Assembly: GCF_019402665.1 (NCBI RefSeq) | Contig: NZ_VSST01000042.1 | Span: 62,001-126,000, forward strand | DNA from: Bradyrhizobium canariense | GTDB lineage: Bacteria > Pseudomonadota > Alphaproteobacteria > Rhizobiales > Xanthobacteraceae | Direction of reading: 5' to 3' | Length of the DNA: 64,000 bases | Shown here: in pieces, positions 58,098-64,000 of the stretch | Layout: the number at the start of each line of letters is the position of its first letter | Position numbering within the stretch: position 1 is the stretch's first letter | Translations under genes and position numbers: made by a program | The notes under the pieces: generated by a model | What the model was told of the DNA's origin: nothing | What the model saw: only the letters and a program-made list of their open reading frames with translations | The model's database searches: none

Positions 58098-59282
58098 TCA
58101 GCCTCCGACGGCCTGATAGGCCAGACGCTTGAATTCGAAGAAGAACGGATTCCAGAAGCCCATGTAGCGCTGCGTCATCAGCACGCCGGCGGTATTGGCC
58201 TGCGGGCAGATCCACCAATGGGTGCCGGCAAGGCCGCCCCACTGGAATTCGCCGGTCGAATTCGGGGGATCGAACGGCGTCGGCGCGAAGGTGACGGCGC
58301 CGCCGAGGCCAAAGCCCTTGCCGGGGATCGGGCCGAGATTGGCGAAGCGGATGTTCTCGCCGGCGGGCAACTGGTTCGTCATCATCAACCGCAGCGTCTC
58401 CGGCTTCAGCAGAGCATCCGAGCCGGGGAGCAGCGCCCGTATCAAAGCAAGCATGTCGGGCAAGGTCGAGATCAGTCCGCCGCCACCTGACAGCCGCGGG
58501 AATTGCCGCCGATAGGCCTGCGGATAAGGCAGGTCATCGGCCCGGGTGAGGCCGGGCTTCATGGGATCGAGGACATCCGCGCCGTTGTAGAGGGCCACCA
58601 GCCTGCCCTGCTGCGCGTCCGGCACGTGGAAGCCGGTGTCGGTCATGCTGAGCGGCTCGAAGATGCGCGCCTTGAGGACGGCGTCGAGCGGCTTGCCGGA
58701 GACCACCTCCACGACACGCCCAAGCACGTCGGTCGCAACCGAATATTCCCAGGACGTGCCGGGATGAAAGGACAGCGGCAGATCGGCGAGCTGGTCGATC
58801 ATGCCGGTCAGCGGCGTCAACGGATTGAGAACGCGCGCCTCGTTATAAGCTTTGAACAGCACCGTACCGGGATCGAAGACGCCGTAGCTGAGGCCGGAGG
58901 TGTGAGTCAGAAGCTGCCGGATCGTGATCGGGCTCTTCGCCGGTTCGACGTCGGCAAGGCTCAAAGCGCCCGGCTTCAGAACCTTGCGATTGCCGAGTTG
59001 CGGCAGGAATTTCTCGACAACGTCATCGAACCCGATGCGGCCTTCCTCGACCAGCAGCATGATCGCGCAGGTGACGAAGACCTTGGTATTGGAGAACGCG
59101 CGAAAAATGTGATCGGGCCGCAGCGCGGTGCTGGCCTCGCGATCGGCGAAACCGACACACTGCTGATCGACGACCTCGCGGCCTCGCAGCACCGCCCAGG
59201 ATGCACCCGGAATGATCTCCTGATCGACGTAACGCTGCATAGCCGTCCGCGTGGCGGAAAAATCAGGTGTTCTGGCGTCCAT
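58098..59282 (-). CDS. serine hydrolase of the beta-lactamase/EstB family
   Basis: 394 aa. Penicillin-binding-like fold with active-site Ser64 and Lys67 in RAFSNTKVF; the second motif tyrosine is in TSWEYSVATDVLGRVVE. No signal peptide, so a cytoplasmic esterase rather than a secreted lactamase. Conserved GLAGTHWWICPQANT near the end carries the third motif. The name in databases is usually class C beta-lactamase-related esterase. It stands alone after the sigma operon. Confidence 0.85.
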   Translation of the reverse strand: MDARTPDFSATRTAMQRYVDQEIIPGASWAVLRGREVVDQQCVGFADREASTALRPDHIFRAFSNTKVFVTCAIMLLVEEGRIGFDDVVEKFLPQLGNRKVLKPGALSLADVEPAKSPITIRQLLTHTSGLSYGVFDPGTVLFKAYNEARVLNPLTPLTGMIDQLADLPLSFHPGTSWEYSVATDVLGRVVEVVSGKPLDAVLKARIFEPLSMTDTGFHVPDAQQGRLVALYNGADVLDPMKPGLTRADDLPYPQAYRRQFPRLSGGGGLISTLPDMLALIRALLPGSDALLKPETLRLMMTNQLPAGENIRFANLGPIPGKGFGLGGAVTFAPTPFDPPNSTGEFQWGGLAGTHWWICPQANTAGVLMTQRYMGFWNPFFFEFKRLAYQAVGG

Positions 59283-59357
59283 GTGCTTCCCCCAATGATG
59301 GTTGGGATCGATATAGCGTGAATTCGCCGGATATGAAGCCTGACCGGACGGCGCGGC

Positions 59358-60050
59358 TCATTCCTGCTTCATGAACGCAGTGACGTGCAGGCGGCGCCGA
59401 ATCCGCATCCCCTGGCGCTGGTACAGCGCGATGGCCGATGAGTTGCTCGAGAACACGTGCAGGAACGGAATTTCGCCGCGCGCCTCGATCTGGCGCGCGA
59501 CCGCCGCCAGCAGCGCCTGCGCGTAGCCCCGGCCTCGATGGTCGGGGTGGACGCAGACGGCCGTCATCTCGACGAAATTGCCCGGCTTCATGCGCTCGCC
59601 GGCCATCGCGACCAATTCGCCGCCGGCGTGGATGCCGAGAAACGTCCCGAGCTCGTGCGTGCGCCGGGCGAATGGACCGGGCTTCGTCAACTCCGTCAGC
59701 GCCAACATGGCGGGAACATCGGCCGCACCCAGCCGGACGATCTCGGCATCGCGAAGCGGACTGTCTGCCGGAGAGCCGATCATCTGCTCGCCGGTCTCCG
59801 CAAGGACGACCTTGAAGCCGGCGGGAACGTCGACGGCCTCCGGCGTGAACAGCGCGGCGACCTGCGAGCCCGACAGGAGATCACGAAGCGCGGCAAAGCT
59901 CGCCTCGGACATGTCGACCATGTCGGCAAAGGGCGTCATGTCCACCGGATAGCGCAACGCTCGCGGGCCACCCTCGGCCAGATGTTTGTGGCTGGTCGTC
60001 AGCGCGCTCCAGATCGGGCGATCCAGCAGCGTCACGTCACCGTCGGACAC
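59358..60050 (-). CDS. GNAT family acetyltransferase
   Basis: 230 aa. Acetyl-CoA-binding motif VCVHPDHRGRGYAQALLAAV (motif A) and HVFSSNSSAIALYQRQGM (motif B). The N-terminal 100 residues are a second, degenerate GNAT-like half. Start is read as the GTG at 60050: AAGGAG lies upstream and the site is 4 bases after the previous stop. Operon partner of the Lin0512-family gene. Substrate unknown. Confidence 0.82.
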   Translation of the reverse strand: MSDGDVTLLDRPIWSALTTSHKHLAEGGPRALRYPVDMTPFADMVDMSEASFAALRDLLSGSQVAALFTPEAVDVPAGFKVVLAETGEQMIGSPADSPLRDAEIVRLGAADVPAMLALTELTKPGPFARRTHELGTFLGIHAGGELVAMAGERMKPGNFVEMTAVCVHPDHRGRGYAQALLAAVARQIEARGEIPFLHVFSSNSSAIALYQRQGMRIRRRLHVTAFMKQE

Positions 60051-60054
60051 CGTC

Positions 60055-60402
60055 TCACTCCTTCTCGAAGCTGACGATGACGGCGGCATTGGCGATGAGG
60101 ATAGGATCGTTGCCCTGTTCGGGGGCCGAGGGAATCTCTAGCCCGCCCTTCACCGCGTTGACGGTGACAGTGCCGTAAGGCAGCTCCTTCGCGACCGCGT
60201 CCTTGTCGACGGCTTCGGGATTCGGCACCGCAATCGTGACGTCCACGAACATGTCGTTCGCAGTCTTGTCGATCATCCGGAAGAAGCCGAGGCTCGAATG
60301 CCTGATGGCGTCAGACACGGCACGCTTCGCCGCCTTGGTGGCGTCCCTGCCGTGGACGTCGACGCCCATGCCCATCTCGGTGATACAGCGAACGCGAGCC
60401 AT
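60055..60402 (-). CDS. Lin0512 family protein
   Basis: 115 aa. RCITEMGMGVDVHGRDATKA, KRAVSDAIRHSSLGFF and the strand VDVTIAVPNP match the Lin0512 family, small proteins of unknown function with a 2-layer alpha-beta fold. The ATG at 60402 has AGGAATAAG upstream and fits the family start; the longer frame crosses a repeat. The GNAT gene starts 4 bases past the stop. Confidence 0.78.
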   Translation of the reverse strand: MARVRCITEMGMGVDVHGRDATKAAKRAVSDAIRHSSLGFFRMIDKTANDMFVDVTIAVPNPEAVDKDAVAKELPYGTVTVNAVKGGLEIPSAPEQGNDPILIANAAVIVSFEKE

Positions 60403-60474
60403 GTTCTTATTCCTGTGGTTGATTGGATGATATGGACGCGACTTGTTATCGTATTCAGGCCGGCCCGCATACTC

Positions 60475-60560
60475 CGTCATTGCGAGGAGCAAAGCGACCG
60501 AGCAATCCAGGCCGCCCCCGCGGAGACAACCTGGATTGCTTCGCTTCGCTCGCAATGACG
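60475..60560. repeat. 86-bp palindromic repeat
   Basis: Ends CGTCATTGCGAG and CTCGCAATGACG are exact inverted repeats; inner AGCAATCCAGG and CCTGGATTGCT also pair. A widely dispersed element of this genus. It lies between the acetolactate synthase stop and the Lin0512 start. Confidence 0.82.
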
Positions 60561-60584
60561 CGGGGGCAGCAGCATCGCACAAAC

Positions 60585-62249
60585 TCACGCCTTCGACTTC
60601 TCCCGCGCCCGCAGCTCCTCAACGAGCACCCGCACATTCTCCGAATAATCGATCGGGATCACGACCAGATGCACGCCGCCCTCCTTGAAGGCGGCATCCA
60701 AGGTCGGGCCAAAGCTGTCGATGCTCTCGATGCGATGTCCTTTCGCTCCATAAGCCCTCGCGTACAGGACGAAATCGGGATTGCCAAAGGTCATGCCGAA
60801 ATCGGCGAAGTGATCGACGGCCTGCTTCCAGCGGATCATGCCGTAGGCGTTGTCCTCGAGCACCAGCACGACGAGATTGAGCTTGAGGCGGACGGCGGTC
60901 TCCATCTCCTGGCTATTCATCATGAAGCCGCCGTCGCCGGCGACCGCGAGCACGCGGCGCTCCGGATAGAGCATCGCGGCCATCATCGCCGACGGCAGCC
61001 CGGCGCCCATTGTCGCCAGCGCATTGTCGAGCAGCAGCGTGTTGGCGACGCGGGTGCGGTAGTTGCGCGCGAACCAGATCTTGTACATGCCGTTGTCGAG
61101 CGCGACGATGCCGTTCTCCGGAATGACCTGCCGAATGTCGTGCACGATGCGTTGCGGCGTCGGCGGCCAGCGCGCTTCTGTGGCGCGGTCGGCGATCTGC
61201 GTAAGGATCTTTTCGCGCAGTGGCAGCAGCGCGGCGGCTTGCGGCAGCTTACCTTCGAGCCGGTCGGCGAGCAGCTCCAAGCTGGGGCCGACGTCGCCGA
61301 CGACTTCCGCATCGGGAAAATAGACCAGCTCGACGCTGGCCGGTGTGTAGCTGACGTGAATCACCTTGGGGCCCGATGGTCCCATGATAAAGGGCGGCTT
61401 CTCGATCGGGTCGTGACCGATCGCGACGATCAGATCGGCGGAGTCGATCGCGTCATGAACGTAGTCGCGCTCGGACAGCGCGGCGGTGCCCATGTAGAGA
61501 TTGGTGCCGCCGGGCACCGTGCCCTTGCCCATCTGCGTGGTGAAGAAGGGAATGCCGGTCCGCCGCACGAAGCTGGCGATGCCGTGTGTCGCGCGCGGCC
61601 GGCTGGTCGCAGCGCCCATCATCACCAGCGGATGCTTCGCGGCTAAAATCATCTCGGCGGCGCGGTCGAGCGCGGCGCGATGGGCGACCGGGATCTCGAT
61701 CGGATGAACCGGGATCACCGGGACCTCAGGCACTTCATCGCCTGCGATATCTTCGGGCAGTTCGAGATGCACGGGCCCCGGCCGCTCCTCCATCGCCACG
61801 CGAAACGCATCGCGGACCACGGTGGGGATGCTGGAGGCGCTGATGATCTGCCGCGACAGTTTCGTCAGCGGCTTCATGGTGGCGACCACGTCGACGATCT
61901 GGAAACGCGCTTGCCGGCTGCTCATGATCGGCTTCTGGCCGGTGATCAAGATCATGGGCATCGCACCAAGATGCGCATATGCCGCGCCCGTCGACAGATT
62001 GAGCGCGCCCGGGCCGAGCGTCGAAAGACAAACTCCGGGCTTGCCGGTCAGCCGCCCGTGCGTCGCGGCCATGAAGGCGGCTGCCTGCTCGTGGCGGGTC
62101 AGGATCAGTTCGATTTTGGAGGTGCGCAACGATTCCACCAGATCGAGATTCTCCTCGCCGGGCACGCCGAAGATGCGGTCGACGCCTTCGTTCTCCAGCG
62201 CCGCGACGAACAGGTCGGATCCTTTTGCTTTGCGTTCCTGCCCACTCAT
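60585..62249 (-). CDS. acetolactate synthase-type TPP enzyme, large subunit
   Basis: 554 aa. Thiamine diphosphate enzyme with the catalytic glutamate Glu54 in TRHEQAAAFMA and the metal motif GDGGFMMNSQEME. The SSRQARFQ and MGKGTVP regions are those of AlsS/IlvB-like proteins rather than benzoylformate decarboxylase. No small regulatory subunit gene is adjacent, so a stand-alone or catabolic role is likely. The start ATG fits the family beginning. Confidence 0.85.
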   Translation of the reverse strand: MSGQERKAKGSDLFVAALENEGVDRIFGVPGEENLDLVESLRTSKIELILTRHEQAAAFMAATHGRLTGKPGVCLSTLGPGALNLSTGAAYAHLGAMPMILITGQKPIMSSRQARFQIVDVVATMKPLTKLSRQIISASSIPTVVRDAFRVAMEERPGPVHLELPEDIAGDEVPEVPVIPVHPIEIPVAHRAALDRAAEMILAAKHPLVMMGAATSRPRATHGIASFVRRTGIPFFTTQMGKGTVPGGTNLYMGTAALSERDYVHDAIDSADLIVAIGHDPIEKPPFIMGPSGPKVIHVSYTPASVELVYFPDAEVVGDVGPSLELLADRLEGKLPQAAALLPLREKILTQIADRATEARWPPTPQRIVHDIRQVIPENGIVALDNGMYKIWFARNYRTRVANTLLLDNALATMGAGLPSAMMAAMLYPERRVLAVAGDGGFMMNSQEMETAVRLKLNLVVLVLEDNAYGMIRWKQAVDHFADFGMTFGNPDFVLYARAYGAKGHRIESIDSFGPTLDAAFKEGGVHLVVIPIDYSENVRVLVEELRAREKSKA

Positions 62250-62420
62250 GTCGCCTCCCGGTCACAATGTCGGCTCCCGTGTTCCACGGCAGCCGGCGTA
62301 TGGTAACGGTCCGCGGCGCGGGCACAACTCACAAAGAGGCGCGCAACCGCACCATCCTCGTGGCGACAACGCTCGTCCCTCTCGTGTCCTTGCCGCGTGC
62401 GCTGTGCTATCGCTCGGGCG

Positions 62421-62774
62421 ATGACTCCTAATACCTTCGAAACCCGCTGCCTGCGCCTGCCCGCCGTCACCAAGGTGGTGCAGTGGGAGGGCACCTCCGT
62501 GTTCAAGGTCGGCGGCAAGATGTTCGCACTCGGCGGCGGCTTTGCCGCGCGCTCCGGCGGCTACATGTTCAAGGTCTCGAACATGGCCTATGCCATGCTG
62601 ATCGAGCACGGCCTTGCGCGGCCGGCGCCCTATCTGGCGCGCGCCAAGTGGGTGCAGCTCGTCGGCAACAACGCGCTATCAGACGCCGAGCTCACGAGCT
62701 ATCTGGCGCAGGCGCACGCGCTGGTCGCGGCGAAACTCACGCGGAAGTCCCGCAAGGCGCTGGGCCTCGAGTGA
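62421..62774 (+). CDS. MmcQ/YjbR family protein
   Basis: 117 aa. CyaY-like fold: PNTFETRCLRLPAVTKVVQW, SVFKVGGKMFALGGGF, LVGNNALSDAELTSYLAQAH. Family proteins bind DNA or act on unknown ligands. Divergent from acetolactate synthase (171 bases between starts). The ATG at 62421 is used; a few codons upstream are unlikely. Confidence 0.85.
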   Translation: MTPNTFETRCLRLPAVTKVVQWEGTSVFKVGGKMFALGGGFAARSGGYMFKVSNMAYAMLIEHGLARPAPYLARAKWVQLVGNNALSDAELTSYLAQAHALVAAKLTRKSRKALGLE

Positions 62775-62809
62775 AGTGCAGCCGGTGCCGAAGCGAAAGC
62801 CTGCGCTGA

Positions 62810-62838
62810 TTGACATCGATGATATGCCTGACTAAAGT
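62810..62838 (+). promoter_or_regulatory. promoter and dyad of the MarR-GNAT gene
   Basis: TTGACA (62810-62815) and TAAAGT (62833-62838) with a 17-base spacer. The bases GACTAAAGTC (62830-62839) form a 4+4 dyad over the -10, within a larger GATAT...ATATC symmetry. Transcription would start about 62845, only some 4 bases before the ATG at 62849, and no Shine-Dalgarno bases intervene. Confidence 0.65.
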
Positions 62839-62848
62839 CAGATATATC

Positions 62849-63721
62849 ATGCTCGACCCTGTTTCCCGCGTCCGCCGCTTCAACCGTGCCGTCACGTCCG
62901 CTGTCGGTGCGCTCGACACGTCATTCCTGGGGCGCGGGCGGCCGTTGGGGGCGGCGCGCGTGCTCAACGCGATCGGGCATGGACGTTCGGACGTGGCCGA
63001 GATCCGCGACTATCTCGGCCTCGATTCCGGCCTGATGAGCCGCCTGCTCCGCAGCCTCGAGGACGAGGGGCTGGTCGAGACCATTGCGCATGAGGAAGAT
63101 GCGCGCCGCCGCGTGGTATCGTTGACTCGTGCGGGCCGGCGCGAGTTCGCGGCCTATGAAGCGCTGTCGAACACGCAGGCCGAGGGCTTCCTTGCCCAGC
63201 ATTCACAACGCGAGGCGCTGCTGGCGGCGATGGATTTGATTGCTTCCGCATTGACGCGCGAGCGCGTCACGCTGGACGAGATGGATCCGCGGAGCGAACA
63301 GGCCCGTTATTGCCTCGGCGAATATTATGGCGAGCTCGGCCGCCGCTTCAAGCAGGGCTTTGACGTCTCGCTGTCGCGCGATCCTGACGCCAAGGATATG
63401 CGCCGCCCGCGCGGCACGTTCATCGTCGCGATGTCGGACACGCTGCCGGTCGGCTGCGTCGGGCTGAAAGGCACGGATCACGGCTATGCCGAGATCAAGC
63501 GTCTGTGGGTCGCACCGGCGGCGCGCGGATTGCGGCTCGGCCGGCGCCTGATGGACGCGAGCGAGGATGTCGCGCGCGGGCTCGGCATCAAGCTGCTGCG
63601 GCTCGACACCAACAGCGCGCTGGCGGAGGCCGGCCAGCTCTACCGAAGAAGCGGCTGGAGCGAGATCCCCCGCTTCAATGACGATCCCTACCCGGACCTG
63701 TTCTTCGAAAAACGTCTGTGA
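62849..63721 (+). CDS. MarR-GNAT fusion regulator/acetyltransferase
   Basis: 290 aa. N-terminal winged helix of MarR type (about 20-100: DVAEIRDYLGLDSGLMSRLL, EDEGLVETIAHEEDARRRVV) joined to a GNAT domain (about 150-290: RLWVAPAARGLRLGRRLMDA and LRLDTNSALAEAGQLYRRSG). Fusions of this kind may sense acetyl-CoA or modify a target under transcriptional control. The dyad at its promoter suggests autoregulation. It appears leaderless. Upstream ATG/ATT codons precede the promoter's expected start point and are excluded. Confidence 0.88.
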   Translation: MLDPVSRVRRFNRAVTSAVGALDTSFLGRGRPLGAARVLNAIGHGRSDVAEIRDYLGLDSGLMSRLLRSLEDEGLVETIAHEEDARRRVVSLTRAGRREFAAYEALSNTQAEGFLAQHSQREALLAAMDLIASALTRERVTLDEMDPRSEQARYCLGEYYGELGRRFKQGFDVSLSRDPDAKDMRRPRGTFIVAMSDTLPVGCVGLKGTDHGYAEIKRLWVAPAARGLRLGRRLMDASEDVARGLGIKLLRLDTNSALAEAGQLYRRSGWSEIPRFNDDPYPDLFFEKRL

Positions 63722-63778
63722 GCGCCGGCGCCGATCGCCCTGTTGCCGCGTTATGGCCGGAGCCGCAGGAGCAACGCC

Positions 63779-64000
63779 ATGACCAGGTCCGACCTCGCCG
63801 ACATCTACCGCAATTACATCGCCTGCCTGAACCGGCAGGATTGGCCCGCCCTCGAACAGTTCGTTCACGGTGACGTCGTCCACAATGCGCGACCGTTCGG
63901 ATTGTCCGGCTATCGTGCCATGCTGGAGCAGGATTTTCGCTCAATTCCCGATCTGCATTTCAACATCGAGCTGCTGGTCTGCGATCCGCCCCAAATCGCC
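63779..64000 (+). CDS. SnoaL/NTF2-like protein, 5' part only
   Basis: 74 codons to the window end. RSDLADIYRNYIACLNRQDW, then LEQFVHGDVVHNARPFGLSG and YRAMLEQDFRSIPDLHFNIE are the opening of a SnoaL-like (ester cyclase-type) NTF2 fold, a small cone-shaped domain often for polyketide or steroid chemistry or ligand binding. GCAGGAGC precedes the ATG. Follows the MarR-GNAT gene on the same strand after 57 bases. Function cannot be told from the fragment. Confidence 0.75.
   Translation, partial: MTRSDLADIYRNYIACLNRQDWPALEQFVHGDVVHNARPFGLSGYRAMLEQDFRSIPDLHFNIELLVCDPPQIA

Noticed and set aside
1..64000. CRISPR array or complete insertion sequence
   Set aside because: No regularly spaced direct repeats with unique spacers and no transposase frame were seen anywhere in the window.

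Overview
The window looks like chromosome of a Bradyrhizobium-type alphaproteobacterium (Nitrobacteraceae). Four things point there: high GC with strong G/C third-position bias, the gene neighbourhoods (rpsF-rpsR-DUF2232-rplI followed by dnaB and alr; fabD-fabG-acpP-fabF-mltG-yicC-gmk; a five-gene liv cassette), a perfect EcfG-type stress promoter, and several families of short inverted repeats that I recognise as typical of these genomes. This rests on pattern recognition; no database search was possible.

Layout. 1-2.1 kb: exported and envelope proteins of unknown role. 2.0-8.8 kb (minus strand): fatty-acid synthesis and early envelope block fabD, fabG, acpP, fabF, mltG, yicC, gmk. 9.0-10.8 kb: a membrane fatty-acid desaturase with its TetR repressor and a perfect 17-bp operator. 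11.1-16.4 kb: the S6/S18/DUF2232/L9 operon, interrupted between rpsR and the DUF2232 gene by a compact AT-richer island of about 2.7 kb. 16.4-25 kb: thioesterase remnant, cytochrome c-like protein, CFA synthase, dnaB, alr, xth, an SGNH-like protein and a frameshifted GFA gene. 25-35.8 kb: hydrolase, L,D-transpeptidase, TauE/SafE exporter, radA, cvpA, purF, SDR, NHL-repeat protein and an orphan amino-acid binding protein. 35.8-44.7 kb (minus): MFS exporter, der, lipoprotein, YfgM-like protein, acyl-CoA ligase, nnrU, TonB-like protein, prfC. 44.7-46.9 kb: sugE/gdx behind a guanidine-II riboswitch, then DUF47-pit with a PHO box. 47-51.7 kb: livG-livF-livK-livH-livM. 52-64 kb: PAS protein, ArsC/Spx-like protein, CsaA-like protein, a TetR-TauE pair, GST, an EcfG-controlled micro-protein, a short ECF sigma operon, serine hydrolase, acetyltransferase, acetolactate synthase, a MarR-GNAT fusion and a cut SnoaL-like gene.

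Most unusual region. The 11.95-14.66 kb island is bounded by a 12-bp direct repeat, carries CTGGTAC repeats near both ends, and has further copies of its end motif at the right side, yet encodes no recombinase. Its cargo is a DUF6932-type predicted nucleotidyltransferase overlapping a 319-aa protein I do not recognise, plus a 143-aa unknown. This two-gene unit is the best candidate here for an undescribed system (defence, toxin-antitoxin or similar); the function is inferred only from architecture and setting.

Regulation readable from the sequence: guanidine-II riboswitch with an anti-Shine-Dalgarno pairing before sugE; PHO box in reverse orientation before DUF47-pit; perfect operator before the desaturase regulator; promoter plus dyad before the second TetR gene; GGAAC-N17-CGTT before a 47-aa membrane protein; and an apparently leaderless MarR-GNAT gene with a dyad over its -10.
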